A stretch of 64,000 bases of DNA, taken from positions 1 to 64,000 of the forward strand of contig NZ_PPRS01000008.1 in NCBI RefSeq assembly GCF_002902755.1, written 5' to 3'. The notes below the pieces were generated by a model, which worked only from the letters and a program-made list of their open reading frames with translations, was not told the DNA's origin and ran no database searches. Each line of letters begins with the position of its first letter. The stretch's first letter is position 1. Positions 54,921 to 64,000 of the stretch are shown one piece after another. A program made the position numbers and the translations under genes. This stretch comes from Mammaliicoccus lentus (GTDB lineage: Bacteria > Bacillota > Bacilli > Staphylococcales > Staphylococcaceae).

Positions 54921-55484
54921 ATGGAAAAATATATTATTAAACAAAATACTGTTTATATACATGGTATAAAAATAGATAATCATATTGTTCATTCTGAAAT
55001 ATGTGAAGCAGGAAAAGATCCGTTTATGGTAAAATCAAAGCCACAAGAAATAATGAATCAGTCATGCCGTTTTTATGGCGAACATTTCAATGAAAGAAAG
55101 CAATTTACAAAAAGACTTACGAATATCACAAGTAAACCTCCAATATTAGTTTCACCTATCATTTCTACTTATTTCTTTTGTACAAACTCCGAAAGAACTC
55201 CAGAAAATACTTGGTTAAATCTTCTTTATGTTAAAGAATTCATCCCATTAAAAGGTAATAAAACAAAAATTATATTAGAAAAAGCACCTTCCATTATATT
55301 TAATATATCTAAACATGTTATAAATCATCAATATTTGAATTGCACATGTTTACATTATAGAAATCATCGTAAAAATTTATTCATTAGAGAACTTAATTCT
55401 GTGAATTTAGGGTTAAATCAGGAGGGATATAATGTGCTAGATGTTATTGATTTTTATTTAAATAAAAATAATTACAAAAAATAA
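54921..55484 (+). CDS. comK: competence transcription factor ComK
   Basis: Master activator of late competence genes in Bacillus, with staphylococcal homologues. The 187-residue protein contains the conserved SCRFYGEHF near residue 48, SKPPILVSPIISTYFFCTNS near 70 and ENTWLNLLYV near 95. AAAGGAGG lies about seven bases before the ATG. MecA, the ClpC adaptor that degrades ComK in Bacillus, is encoded at 17639. The frame is intact. Confidence 0.92.
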   Translation: MEKYIIKQNTVYIHGIKIDNHIVHSEICEAGKDPFMVKSKPQEIMNQSCRFYGEHFNERKQFTKRLTNITSKPPILVSPIISTYFFCTNSERTPENTWLNLLYVKEFIPLKGNKTKIILEKAPSIIFNISKHVINHQYLNCTCLHYRNHRKNLFIRELNSVNLGLNQEGYNVLDVIDFYLNKNNYKK

Positions 55485-55493
55485 ATGGATAAT

Positions 55494-55547
55494 AATAAAT
55501 AATGGGATATGTGACACTAGAAGTGTAAATATTCCGTTATTTATTTT
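55494..55547 (+). terminator. comK terminator
   Basis: AATAAATAATGGGATATG and AAATATTCCGTTATTTATTT pair with few mismatches, and ACACT/AGTGT forms an inner stem. The strand is U-rich afterwards. Confidence 0.72.
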
Positions 55548-55557
55548 AAGTTTACTC

Positions 55558-55585
55558 TTGAAATTATGACCATGCTTGATATAAT
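55558..55585 (+). promoter_or_regulatory. tRNA operon promoter
   Basis: TTGAAA (55558-55563) and TATAAT (55580-55585) spaced by 16 bases, 30 bases before tRNA-Asn. Confidence 0.7.
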
Positions 55586-55614
55586 AGTATTTGTGCTTGA
55601 TAAAATCATATTAA

Positions 55615-55689
55615 TCCACAGTAGCTCAGTGGTAGAGCTATCGGCTGTTAACCGATCGGTCGTAGGTTCGAATCCTACCTGTGGAGCCA
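55615..55689 (+). tRNA. tRNA-Asn (GTT)
   Basis: A 75-base cloverleaf including an encoded CCA. The acceptor pairs TCCACAG with CTGTGGA, the anticodon loop reads CTGTTAA with GTT, and the T arm contains GGTTCGAATCC. Confidence 0.97.
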
Positions 55690-55690
55690 T

Positions 55691-55778
55691 GGAGATGTAC
55701 TCAAGTTGGCTGAAGAGGCGCCCCTGCTAAGGGTGTAGGTCGTTCTGCGGCGCGAGGGTTCGAATCCCTCCATCTCCG
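55691..55778 (+). tRNA. tRNA-Ser (GCT)
   Basis: An 88-base class II tRNA with a long variable arm. The acceptor pairs GGAGATG with CATCTCC, the anticodon loop reads CTGCTAA with GCT, and the T arm has GGTTCGAATCC. No CCA is encoded. It starts one base after tRNA-Asn. Confidence 0.97.
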
Positions 55779-55784
55779 TTATAT

Positions 55785-55817
55785 AGTCTGTAACCATTAT
55801 GGTTGCAGGCTTTTTTG
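55785..55817 (+). terminator. tRNA operon terminator
   Basis: AGTCTGTAACC and GGTTGCAGGCT pair with two wobbles around a short loop, then TTTTTTG. Confidence 0.85.
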
Positions 55818-56200
55818 TTGTGTGAAAATAAGTATTACATCTATTTTGTAAATGATTTTATTATTGAGATAGATATTTTAGCCTCTATAAGTTTCAATTT
55901 AATAGATAATACTAAAATCAAGATTTCAAGATATATAATAAATAAATGATATATAAATTAATTCATAAGAGAATTTATGCATTAAATTCTATATTAATTT
56001 ATAGGAATACTGAATGAAAAATATAAAAAATAAGTATTGAAAAAAATGTAAAATTAATATAATATAAAAAAGTGAGAAGTTCCTCACAATAAATGTAAAA
56101 TCATTAACTTTCACCTTGAATAATCATATATTGAAAGTGGGAATTAATGAATTTTATAAGTTATATATTTTAGATATTATACAAGAAAAAGGAGAACAAG
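55818..56200. other. AT-rich gene-free stretch with a promoter and leader hairpin
   Basis: TTGAAA (56037-56042) and TAATAT (56060-56065) with 17-base spacing form a likely promoter for the small membrane gene. GTGAG-aagttc-CTCAC (56072-56087) would be a hairpin at the transcript's 5' end. The upstream 220 bases show nothing recognisable. Confidence 0.55.
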
Positions 56201-56458
56201 ATGAAGTATTTTGAATACTGGAGAAGAACATTCGATTATAAAGGTCAATCGCAATTAACAGATTTATTTATTTATATAGGGATTAATATTTTAATATTAG
56301 CTTTTATATTTATATTCGCGCTATTAGGTCCATTAACTTGGGAAAATGCACTTGTTAATTTATATTATATTTGTCTAGTATTAATGTTATTCCCAACTGC
56401 TTCATTGTTAGTTAGAGTTATAAAAAGCAATAAAAAAACTAATAATCAATTAAAATAG
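56201..56458 (+). CDS. small two-segment membrane protein, shortened DUF805-like
   Basis: An 85-residue protein. The start MKYFEYWRRTFDYKGQSQ resembles the YWKRTFDFKGRA opening of DUF805 proteins, and FPTASLLVRVIKS resembles their ALLVRRLHD motif, but the protein stops before the usual SGW and last membrane part. Two membrane segments at about 22-43 and 52-73. AAAGGAG precedes the ATG. Function unknown. Confidence 0.7.
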   Translation: MKYFEYWRRTFDYKGQSQLTDLFIYIGINILILAFIFIFALLGPLTWENALVNLYYICLVLMLFPTASLLVRVIKSNKKTNNQLK

Positions 56459-56587
56459 TGTTAGTAAAAATATTGATTCATAAGTAGAGGAAATCTTTAA
56501 AAGATTTCCTCTTTTTTATTAAGAAATATATTTCCAAAATATAAAAGTGTATAATGTATAATAAATTTACATTTAAGGGGTATACAC

Positions 56588-57055
56588 ATGACTGTTAAAT
56601 TAGTATTTATGAATCAAGCTGATTTTGCTGACTTTAAAGAACATTCTTTAATGAGTTTTGCGAATGAACAGGTTAAAAGCGGTGCTTATGAAAAAGAAAA
56701 TGCTATCGCTAGATCAAGGAAGTATTTTGACGAATTGTTGCCTGATGATTTGAATACGAAAGAACATAAAATATTTACTGTTTATAAAGATGAATACAAA
56801 GTGGGTATGTTATGGATTAGGGTATTTGAAAAGAACCATGCATTAAGAGCATTTGTTTATGATATTGAATTATTTGAAGAATTTAGAGGACAAGGTATAG
56901 GTACTCAAACAATGGAAGCACTTAATGAATACTGTAAAGAAATGGGTGTGGATACTATTAACCTACATGTGTTTGGACATAATAAAAGAGCTTTATCAGT
57001 GTATGAAAAAGTAGGTTTCAAAACAACAAATTATTATATGGAAAAGAAATTGTAA
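56588..57055 (+). CDS. GNAT-family N-acetyltransferase
   Basis: A 155-residue acetyltransferase. The acetyl-CoA site ELFEEFRGQGIGTQTM near residue 98, the NLHVFGHNKRALSVYEKVGF segment near 123 and the final NYYMEKKL are classical. Substrate unknown. AAGGGG precedes the ATG. The downstream hydrolase gene is 43 bases away. Confidence 0.92.
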   Translation: MTVKLVFMNQADFADFKEHSLMSFANEQVKSGAYEKENAIARSRKYFDELLPDDLNTKEHKIFTVYKDEYKVGMLWIRVFEKNHALRAFVYDIELFEEFRGQGIGTQTMEALNEYCKEMGVDTINLHVFGHNKRALSVYEKVGFKTTNYYMEKKL

Positions 57056-57098
57056 TATAATGGACTTTGTAAAGATAATAGTTACGGAGTGATAATTT

Positions 57099-57824
57099 TT
57101 GTTGAATTTGAAAGAATCGCGTCATATGTATTTAAAAGGTGAAGATAGGGCAGTGCTGTTGCTACACTCATTTACAGGCACTACAAGAGACGTTAAAGAT
57201 TTGGCTTATAATCTAAACAAACAAGGATTTACGTGCTATGTACCGGCTTATAAAGGGCATGGGCTTAGTATCGAAGCGTTTTTAGATTACCAAATCGATG
57301 ATTGGTGGAATCAAGTCTTAAAAAGCTATCAGTTCTTAATAGATGAAGGTTATGAAGAAATTAACGTTTTAGGCGTATCCTTAGGTGGTTTATTTTCATT
57401 GAAACTCTCAGAAGAAAAGGATATAAACAAAAGTGTTATTATGTCAGCACCTAACAAAAAAGATAATAATAATATTAAGAGAAGAATAAAAAGCTATGGT
57501 GAACGGATGAATTACATACAAAATTTAGACGAGAATGAAAGCAAAAGACAAATAGCTTTGATAGATACTTACGATGAAGGTGCAACTAAATTTTGTGATT
57601 ATATAGAAGATATCATGACTAATTTAAATAAAATACAAAATCCAATTAGCATTAAGTATGGTGAGCGAGATCAACAATCTTATAAAGAAAGTGCAGAATA
57701 CATATATGAACATGTGAGTAGCAATGAAAAAACTTTAACAGCATATCCGAATTCATCACATCTTATGACGCGCAGTGAGGATAAGGATGAAATAGAAGAA
57801 AATATTATAGCATTTTTGAAATAA
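57099..57824 (+). CDS. carboxylesterase-like alpha/beta hydrolase
   Basis: A 241-residue hydrolase of the Est30/YvaK type. Oxyanion motif LLHSFTGTTRD near residue 21, nucleophile GVSLGG near 93, Asp in GERDQQS near 190 and His in SSHLMT near 222. A TTG at 57099 or 57102 is the only plausible start, with CGGAG upstream. Substrate unknown. Confidence 0.88.
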   Translation: MLNLKESRHMYLKGEDRAVLLLHSFTGTTRDVKDLAYNLNKQGFTCYVPAYKGHGLSIEAFLDYQIDDWWNQVLKSYQFLIDEGYEEINVLGVSLGGLFSLKLSEEKDINKSVIMSAPNKKDNNNIKRRIKSYGERMNYIQNLDENESKRQIALIDTYDEGATKFCDYIEDIMTNLNKIQNPISIKYGERDQQSYKESAEYIYEHVSSNEKTLTAYPNSSHLMTRSEDKDEIEENIIAFLK

Positions 57825-57858
57825 AAAGACCGAGACATTTATATGTCTCGGTCTTTTT
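57823..57858. terminator. bidirectional terminator between esterase and menA
   Basis: AAAAAGACCGAGACAT and ATGTCTCGGTCTTTTT form a perfect 16-bp stem around a four-base loop. It overlaps the end of the esterase frame. Confidence 0.95.
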
Positions 57859-57861
57859 CTA

Positions 57862-58800
57862 TCAAAGTCCACCTAATAGACCACTGATATAAACTCCAAG
57901 TGCTAGTAACAAGCCGAAAATTGTATTGGCTTTTCCTGTAGCTGCCATAGCAGGCATCATGGATTGTGGTGTATTATTTTTATTAAAACGACGAATTGCT
58001 TTTATAGGAAATGGTGCTGAAATAAGTGCGATTAACCAAATGATAGAGCCATAAGGTTTGAATAGTGCTAAGTATATAACAAAGCCATAAGCAAAGATAT
58101 AAAGTATCGCCATTGTTAGGATAGATAATTTTTTACCTACTAAAATTGCGTATGTTTTACGTCCGCTTTGTTTATCTTTTTCACGGTCTCTAATATTATT
58201 AGCTAAGTTGATAAGTCCAATTGTTATAGATACTGGAATACTTAACAACGCTGGATAGTAATTTATTGTTCCTGTTTGAATATAAAATGAAATCATTATA
58301 ATGACGAATCCCATAAAGAAACCTGCAAATATCTCTCCAAATGGTGTCCAAGAAATTGGGAATGGTCCACCAGTGTAGAAGTAACCAATCGCCATACAAA
58401 TAAGTCCTATTGGGATTAACAACCAAGTACTTTGCATACAAATATACACGCCAAGTAATAAAGCGATTATATAAAATATAATTGCGAGAGTGTATACTGA
58501 ATTTGGCGACATACCATTTCTTACAATAGCTCCACCGATACCAACAGATGTGTGGTCATCTAAACCACGTTTGTGATCAAAATATTCATTGAACATATTT
58601 GTAGCTGCTTGTATTAATATGCTTGCTAATAACATTGCTAGAACAACTGAAATTTTTATAGAAGATTCTGAGCCTGTTAAGAATATTTTAGAAGCGGCTG
58701 TACCTAATAGCACTGGCACAAATGAAGCAGTTAAAGTATGTGGTCTCATCAAATGATAATATTTTTTAATACCTGAATGCTGTGATAAATTTTGTGACAT
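57862..58800 (-). CDS. menA: 1,4-dihydroxy-2-naphthoate polyprenyltransferase
   Basis: Membrane enzyme that attaches the prenyl chain in menaquinone synthesis. The 312-residue UbiA-family protein has about nine membrane segments and the two Asp-rich motifs: NEYFDHKRGLDDHTS near residue 68 and NNIRDREKDKQSG near 200. It diverges from menF, so lipid- and head-group genes share one intergenic region. Confidence 0.95.
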   Translation of the reverse strand: MSQNLSQHSGIKKYYHLMRPHTLTASFVPVLLGTAASKIFLTGSESSIKISVVLAMLLASILIQAATNMFNEYFDHKRGLDDHTSVGIGGAIVRNGMSPNSVYTLAIIFYIIALLLGVYICMQSTWLLIPIGLICMAIGYFYTGGPFPISWTPFGEIFAGFFMGFVIIMISFYIQTGTINYYPALLSIPVSITIGLINLANNIRDREKDKQSGRKTYAILVGKKLSILTMAILYIFAYGFVIYLALFKPYGSIIWLIALISAPFPIKAIRRFNKNNTPQSMMPAMAATGKANTIFGLLLALGVYISGLLGGL

Positions 58801-58987
58801 TTATTTACCTCTTATATTAATATTTTTGACATTATTAGTATATGCTTTCACAAACAATAGGTCAATCACTGTAATTGTGTAATATTTTCACATATATTCA
58901 TTTTAAAAAGTACAATAATTACGCATGTTGATAGAAAAAATGATAAAATAAATAAATAGATATATTTCGGAAAGAAGTGGAAGAGTG

Positions 58988-60340
58988 ATGGCCTTGAGGA
59001 CGGATTTGAAGCAAAATATGATTTCTGAAATCAAAGGGAATAAAAATTATATTTCAGTTGAAATTGAGCTTCAATATCAACCGGATTTAATTAATTTATT
59101 GAGGAAAGCAAATCATTATTTGGGACAAAGATTTTATTATAAATCGAAAGATCATAGATTAGAAATGTGTGGTATTGGCTATGTATTAGAAGCTAGATAT
59201 TCACACCTAGAACACGATAAAATTTATGAGTATTGGCAAAGTATTAAAGAACAATTAGAAGCAAAAGTTTATCATGATAAAAAGCATCATTTGAAATTTT
59301 TCGGAGGATTCCAATTTTCTGAACATGCTTTGACGAATGAATGGAAAGACTACGGTATGAGTCATTTTGTCTTACCAAAATATTTAATAACAATTGAAGA
59401 TGAACGTTGTTATTTAACTTATACAGAACAAAGCCAAAAGTTTAACATCGAAGAGATTAACGATATTTTATCAAAATTAGATGAACCAAAGCGAACAGAT
59501 ATTATTGAAACGCCAACTATGATTTCTAATAAAGATATTCAAAGTGAAGAGTGGAAAGCTTTAGTAGATAAAGTAGTTCAATTTATGAAAGATTCAGTGG
59601 CATTACAGAAAGTAGTATTATCTAGAAGAAGACAAATTGTTTTTGAAAATGAAGTAAATATTGAAGATGCTTTACAACGCTCATTGAATATAAATGAATC
59701 AAGTTATTTATTATTATTTGAGTCTGGTAAATCTCAATTTATTTCACAAACACCAGAACAATTATGCCAAATCAGTAATGGTATATTATATACAAACGCA
59801 ATTGCGGGTACTATAAGTAGAACAGATGATGAAACAATAAACGAATCTTTGAAAGACGAATTATTAAATGATTCTAAAAACCAATTTGAACATAGATATG
59901 TCGTAGATAGTATTATTCACGATATTCAATCATTTACAAAGCACTTAGAATACGATAAAAAGCCTACAATACTAACTAATAAACATTTATATCATTTATA
60001 TACGAAAATACAAGCTGATTTATTATCAGAAAATGTATTAGAAATCGTTAATCAATTACATCCAACTCCAGCTTTAGGAGGTTTCCCGAAAGCAGAAGCA
60101 ATGAGATTTATTGAGAATGAAGAATTTGGAACACGAGGTCTATATGGTGCACCTTTAGGCTATATTGATTTAGAAGATAATGGTGAATTTATTGTATCTA
60201 TTCGCTCAATGTTAGTAAATGAAAATTCAGCAACATTGTATTCTGGCTGTGGAATTGTTAAGGATTCAAATGCAGAATCAGAATTTGAAGAAACAGATTT
60301 AAAATTTAAACCGATGTTAAAAGCACTAGGAGTGATGTAG
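58988..60340 (+). CDS. menF: isochorismate synthase
   Basis: Converts chorismate to isochorismate, the entry step of menaquinone synthesis. The 450-residue protein has the chorismate-binding C-terminal domain with KVVLSRRRQI near residue 208, PEQLCQI near 257, HPTPALGGFPK near 358 and FGTRGLYGAPLG near 379. The ATG at 58988 is preceded by GGAAG; the GTG one codon earlier is less likely. menD starts two bases after its stop. Confidence 0.94.
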   Translation: MALRTDLKQNMISEIKGNKNYISVEIELQYQPDLINLLRKANHYLGQRFYYKSKDHRLEMCGIGYVLEARYSHLEHDKIYEYWQSIKEQLEAKVYHDKKHHLKFFGGFQFSEHALTNEWKDYGMSHFVLPKYLITIEDERCYLTYTEQSQKFNIEEINDILSKLDEPKRTDIIETPTMISNKDIQSEEWKALVDKVVQFMKDSVALQKVVLSRRRQIVFENEVNIEDALQRSLNINESSYLLLFESGKSQFISQTPEQLCQISNGILYTNAIAGTISRTDDETINESLKDELLNDSKNQFEHRYVVDSIIHDIQSFTKHLEYDKKPTILTNKHLYHLYTKIQADLLSENVLEIVNQLHPTPALGGFPKAEAMRFIENEEFGTRGLYGAPLGYIDLEDNGEFIVSIRSMLVNENSATLYSGCGIVKDSNAESEFEETDLKFKPMLKALGVM

Positions 60341-60342
60341 AT

Positions 60343-62022
60343 TTGAGTACACATACTGAAAGCTTAACTAAACAAGTATTTACGTTTGTTTCGAAATTAT
60401 ATGAACATGGGGTTGATGATGTCGTAATCAGTCCCGGATCTAGATCAACACCTTTAGCGATAGCTTGTGAAAGACATCCACATATTAAAACGTGGATTCA
60501 CCCTGATGAAAGAAGTGCTGCATTTTTCGCTTTAGGTATTATTAAAGCAAATCAGAACCCTGTTGCGATAATCTGTACTTCAGGAACAGCGGCTTCGAAC
60601 TATACACCAGCAGTTTCTGAAGCGTATATAAGTAAATTACCACTAATCGTTGTAACAAGTGATAGACCTCATGAACTAAGAAACATTGGTGCACCACAAG
60701 CTATTAATCAAGTAAATATGTTCCAAAACTTCACAAAATTTCAAATAGATATGCCTTTAGCAGATGAATCTGAAGGTACTATTAATACAATAAATATTAA
60801 TATGATTAAAGCTGAAAAACATTTTGTAGGTCCACAAAGAGGGCCAGTGCATTTTAATTTTCCGTTTAGAGAACCATTATTACCGGATGTTAAATTGAGA
60901 AGATATCTATCTTCAAAAAGAAAAATAGAAACGAAGTATCAGAAGTCTATTGATTTTACAAATGTTCAAAATTATATTGAAAAACCTAGAGGTGTAGTTG
61001 TAGTAGGAGATACTCAAGGTCAAGATTTATCTCAAATATTGACTTATTCTGCTATTCATAACATACCGGTTTTAGCTGATCCTTTAAGTAATTTAAGAGG
61101 TTTGAATCATCCAAACGTTATCGCAACATACGATGCATTGTTTAAAGGTGGTTTAAGTATCGAACCACAATTTATTATTAGAGTGGGACAACCAGTAGTT
61201 TCTAAACAACTTAATAATTGGTTGAAAGAAGTTAAATGCCCTCAGATACTCGTACAAAATAACGATACACCAGATGCTTTTCCAAAAGTTCCAACAATTT
61301 CAGTTGAATTGAGCCCAAACGATTTCTTTAGACAAGCTCAAGATGTGACACCAACACAAAATAAAAATTGGTTGAAAAAGTGGCAAGCTATGGAGAAAGA
61401 AGCACGCGCGTTAATTGAGACGCATATTGAAGAAGAAGCTGACGAAGGTGCAGCAGTAGGAAGCTTATTGAAAAAAATGACTTCTAAAGATACTGTGTTT
61501 GTCGGCAACAGTATGCCAATTAGAGATGTAGATACATTCAATATTGATTCAAAAGCTGAAATTGCAGCAAATAGAGGCGCTAATGGTATAGATGGTGTTG
61601 TATCAACAGCGTTAGGTATGTCTGTTTATAGAAAAGTGACACTGGTTATAGGAGACATCTCATTTTTCCATGATATGAATGGATTAATTATGAGCAAAGC
61701 TTATGATTTAGATATTACGATTATTTGTCTCAATAACAATGGTGGTGGGATATTTAATTACTTGCCACAAAAAGAAGAAGCACCAGAACATTTTGAAAAA
61801 TTATTCGGTACACCGTTGAATCTTGACTTTCAGCATGTTGCGCATTTATTTGAATTAGGTTATGAAAAATTTGAAAATGTTTCAGATTACAAACGACAAA
61901 CATTACCTCAATTCGGTTCATATTTATATGAAATTATGACAAATCGACAAGAAAATACGGAAACACATCGAGAATTATTTGGCAAAATGAAAGGTATTCA
62001 ATATGTTAACTCATTACGTTAA
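60343..62022 (+). CDS. menD: SEPHCHC synthase MenD
   Basis: Thiamine-diphosphate enzyme that joins isochorismate and 2-oxoglutarate. The 559-residue protein shows the ISPGSRSTPLA motif near residue 29, HPDERSAAFFALG near 52 and the cofactor motif GDISFFHDMNGL near 437. A TTG start follows AGGAGTG by eight bases. Its end overlaps menH by 20 bases. Confidence 0.95.
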   Translation: MSTHTESLTKQVFTFVSKLYEHGVDDVVISPGSRSTPLAIACERHPHIKTWIHPDERSAAFFALGIIKANQNPVAIICTSGTAASNYTPAVSEAYISKLPLIVVTSDRPHELRNIGAPQAINQVNMFQNFTKFQIDMPLADESEGTINTININMIKAEKHFVGPQRGPVHFNFPFREPLLPDVKLRRYLSSKRKIETKYQKSIDFTNVQNYIEKPRGVVVVGDTQGQDLSQILTYSAIHNIPVLADPLSNLRGLNHPNVIATYDALFKGGLSIEPQFIIRVGQPVVSKQLNNWLKEVKCPQILVQNNDTPDAFPKVPTISVELSPNDFFRQAQDVTPTQNKNWLKKWQAMEKEARALIETHIEEEADEGAAVGSLLKKMTSKDTVFVGNSMPIRDVDTFNIDSKAEIAANRGANGIDGVVSTALGMSVYRKVTLVIGDISFFHDMNGLIMSKAYDLDITIICLNNNGGGIFNYLPQKEEAPEHFEKLFGTPLNLDFQHVAHLFELGYEKFENVSDYKRQTLPQFGSYLYEIMTNRQENTETHRELFGKMKGIQYVNSLR

Positions 62023-62827
62023 AGGTGAACTGAATACAGATCAGCCAACACTTATTATGTTACATGGTTTTATTAGTGACCATACGACTTTTCATTTAGT
62101 AGAAGATAAAATCGTAAATAATGATATCAATATTATTGAAATTGATTTACCTGGTCATGGACAAGATAAATCTAGAATAGATGATGAGTGGAGTATGCCT
62201 TTTATAGCTCAACAATTGTTAGAAGTTATAGAATATTATAATTTAAATCAAGTGTTCTTACACGGTTATTCTATGGGAGGTCGTGTAGCGCTTAGCTTTG
62301 CTATTCAACATCCACAAGTATTAAAAGGACTTATATTGGAAAGTGCTAGTCCTGGTATACAAGATAATGACGAGAAACAGAAACGTATTGAAGTTGATAA
62401 AAACAGAGCGCAATTAATTAGTGAAATAGGCGTGACTGAATTTGTAAATGAGTGGGAGCAATTACCACTTTTCAATACTCAAAATCATCTGGCTTCTGAG
62501 GAACGTAAAAGAATCCGTAAGATGAGATTATCTCAAAATCCAAAAGGGCTTAGCAAATCTTTAATTGATTATGGTACTGGATCACAAATATCATATTGGG
62601 CAATGTTAGATCAGTTACAAACTCCAGTATGTATAATTGTTGGTTCAGAAGATGAAAAATTTATAAATATTGGTTCGAAAATGAATAATTGCTTTAAAAA
62701 TAGTGAATTACACATAGTAAAAGAAGCTGGGCACACAATTCATGTGGAACAACCAACAAAATTTGATACAATAATAGTAGAATTTATTTTAGGAGGCACA
62801 TTATGTCAAGACAATGGGAAACGATAA
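62003..62827 (+). CDS. menH: SHCHC synthase MenH
   Basis: Alpha/beta hydrolase-fold enzyme that removes pyruvate from SEPHCHC. The 274-residue protein has LHGFISDH near residue 20, the nucleophile GYSMGGR near 90, and the catalytic His in [10 protein letters not shown] near 246. It overlaps menD by 20 and menB by 25 bases, so the men genes are translationally coupled. AAAGG precedes the ATG. Confidence 0.92.
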   Translation: MLTHYVKGELNTDQPTLIMLHGFISDHTTFHLVEDKIVNNDINIIEIDLPGHGQDKSRIDDEWSMPFIAQQLLEVIEYYNLNQVFLHGYSMGGRVALSFAIQHPQVLKGLILESASPGIQDNDEKQKRIEVDKNRAQLISEIGVTEFVNEWEQLPLFNTQNHLASEERKRIRKMRLSQNPKGLSKSLIDYGTGSQISYWAMLDQLQTPVCIIVGSEDEKFINIGSKMNNCFKNSELHIVKEAGHTIHVEQPTKFDTIIVEFILGGTLCQDNGKR

Positions 62828-63621
62828 AAGAATATAAAGAAATTAAGTACGAATATTTTGAAGGTATTGCAAAAATTACAATTAACCGTCCAGAAGTTCG
62901 AAACGCTTTTACGCCATTAACAGTAAACGAAATGATTGATGCATTCTCAAGAGCAAGAGATGATGAAAGAATAGGTTCAATTATCTTAACAGGTGAAGGT
63001 GACTTAGCATTCTGTTCAGGTGGAGACCAATCTGTGCGTGGTCACGGCGGATATGTCGGAGACGACCAAATCCCTCGTTTAAACGTATTAGATTTACAAC
63101 GTTTAATCCGTGTTATTCCTAAACCAGTAGTAGCAATGGTTAGAGGATATGCAATCGGTGGTGGACATGTATTACACATCGTTTGTGACCTTACAATTGC
63201 GGCAGAAAATGCAAGATTCGGTCAAACAGGACCAAAAGTAGGTTCATTTGATGCTGGATATGGTTCAGGTTATTTAGCTAGAATCGTTGGTCATAAAAAA
63301 GCTCGTGAAATTTGGTTCTTATGCCGTCAATATGATGCACAAGAAGCGGTTGATATGGGACTTGTAAATACAGTAGTACCTTTAGAGCAAATAGAAGACG
63401 AAACAGTACAATGGTGTCAAGAAATGATGGAACATTCACCAACGGCTTTACGTTTCTTAAAAGCAGCTATGAATGCTGATACAGATGGCTTAGCAGGATT
63501 ACAACAATTCGCTGGCGATGCAACATTATTATATTATACATCTGATGAAGCAAAAGAAGGCCGCGATGCCTTTAAAGAAAAACGTAAACCAGACTTCGAC
63601 CAATTTCCTAAATTCCCATAA
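62803..63621 (+). CDS. menB: 1,4-dihydroxy-2-naphthoyl-CoA synthase
   Basis: Crotonase-family enzyme that closes the naphthoate ring. The 272-residue protein has the oxyanion motif FCSGGDQ near residue 70, [11 protein letters not shown] near 115 and [17 protein letters not shown] near 145. AGGAGG precedes the ATG. The adenylating step MenE and MenC are not in this window. Confidence 0.96.
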   Translation: MSRQWETIKEYKEIKYEYFEGIAKITINRPEVRNAFTPLTVNEMIDAFSRARDDERIGSIILTGEGDLAFCSGGDQSVRGHGGYVGDDQIPRLNVLDLQRLIRVIPKPVVAMVRGYAIGGGHVLHIVCDLTIAAENARFGQTGPKVGSFDAGYGSGYLARIVGHKKAREIWFLCRQYDAQEAVDMGLVNTVVPLEQIEDETVQWCQEMMEHSPTALRFLKAAMNADTDGLAGLQQFAGDATLLYYTSDEAKEGRDAFKEKRKPDFDQFPKFP

Positions 63622-63627
63622 TATATA

Positions 63628-63693
63628 AAATAAGCATATCACTTTCATACTGAAATAATCAGTTAAGTGATATGCTTATTTATTTTGATTTAG
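63628..63693. terminator. men operon terminator; near-identical to 15661-15726
   Basis: AAATAAGCATATCACTT and AAGTGATATGCTTATTT form a perfect 17-bp stem with a 20-base inner part. TATTTT follows. It differs from the trpS copy at about five of 66 bases. Confidence 0.92.
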
Positions 63694-63712
63694 TATAGTT
63701 TATTCATAATTA

Positions 63713-64000
63713 TTAATATTTTAATAAATGTTTCTTAATTACATGCTCTATTAAATATGGTATTTCTTCAAATGCACTTTTAGTATGGATTCTTTCCGTT
63801 ACTTGGTGGGCATCTTTACCGATTGGCCCAATATTTAATACAGGAGCACTTATCTCTTTAATGTCATGAAATGGAATGAAATACGATTGATTGAAATTTG
63901 GTGTTTGTTCAATATAGCTTTCAAATCCATCATCATCTTGTCTATATTTTGCGTAACTTAAATCACTTATGCCATTAAAGAAATACTGTCTTTTAGATGT
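63713..64000 (-). CDS. 3' end of an M20 metallohydrolase, RocB-like
   Basis: Only the last 95 codons are inside the window; the stop is at 63715-63713. Translation includes YFFNGISDLSYAKYRQDD, IGPIGKDAHQVTERIHTKSA and EEIPYLIEHVIKKHL. The GxDAHxxTER-like segment matches the C-terminal catalytic region of RocB, an M20-family protein linked to arginine use. The N-terminal part with the metal ligands is beyond the right edge. Confidence 0.78.
   Translation of the reverse strand, partial: TSKRQYFFNGISDLSYAKYRQDDDGFESYIEQTPNFNQSYFIPFHDIKEISAPVLNIGPIGKDAHQVTERIHTKSAFEEIPYLIEHVIKKHLLKY

Overview
The window is AT-rich, densely coded core chromosome from a member of the Staphylococcaceae. The evidence is a staphylococcal gene order (fabHF, opp, trpS, spx, mecA, coiA, pepF, rsaE, yjbH, then relQ, nadK, mgtE, cpaA, fabI, later ltaA-ugtP, murE-prfC-terC, htrA-like-ktrD, lplA, comK and the men cluster), an L-lysine-type MurE, the small RNA RsaE/RoxS and glycolipid/lipoteichoic acid genes. 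The species is not certain. Four adjacent oppA paralogues and several repeat families unfamiliar to me from S. aureus suggest another species, possibly of the sciuri/Mammaliicoccus group (inference). I see no phage, insertion sequence, integrase, CRISPR array or resistance island.

Layout. 1-2750: left-edge fragment, a DUF2929 membrane protein, and fabH-fabF behind a FapR operator. 2771-3087: eight tandem 41-bp palindromic repeats. 3256-15270: a DUF3899 protein, oppBCDF and four substrate-binding lipoproteins, with CodY-like boxes at three promoters. 15757-21430: trpS divergent from spx, then mecA, coiA, pepF and rsaE. 21850-26487: yjbH, a truncated globin and a CYTH protein, divergent from a UPF0738 protein, relQ, nadK and a pseudouridine synthase. 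26538-30696: mgtE, cpaA and fabI. 31105-35508: AI-2E exporter-like protein, AGCS symporter, esterase and 2H phosphoesterase. 35620-40579 (minus strand): ltaA, ugtP, and a TetR-regulated ABC-2 transporter. 40710-48642: murE, a small unknown gene, prfC, a manganese riboswitch with terC, an HtrA-like protease and ktrD. 48734-54145: an orphan sensor kinase, a degenerate 5'-nucleotidase-like protein, a CPBP-like protein, a DUF2187 protein, lplA and an IDEAL protein. 54400-57824: a VOC protein, comK, tRNA-Asn, tRNA-Ser and small accessory genes. 57862-63621: the menaquinone genes menA and menFDHB. 63713-64000: the 3' end of a RocB-like M20 hydrolase.

How the genes work together. Type II fatty-acid synthesis (FabH, FabF, FabI) is here, with a clear FapR site at fabHF and an unusual dyad in the fabI promoter. 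Spx and its ClpXP adaptor YjbH, MecA, RelQ and RsaE form a stress and redox control block. CoiA and ComK are competence functions, and in Bacillus MecA targets ComK. Ion homeostasis is represented by MgtE, CpaA, KtrD and riboswitch-controlled TerC; CpaA and KtrD belong to the c-di-AMP-linked potassium network in relatives.

The most unusual finding is architectural. At three places (36-90 minus strand, 18351-18394, 34168-34219) an intrinsic terminator lies directly against the next start codon: the Shine-Dalgarno is in the 3' arm of the hairpin and the U-tract is the spacer to the start. At the esterase gene a promoter sits inside the 5' arm, so locally started transcripts would lack that arm and keep the ribosome site open, while read-through transcripts would terminate or hide it. 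Several dispersed intergenic repeats, including a hairpin occurring twice almost identically 48 kb apart, also stand out.
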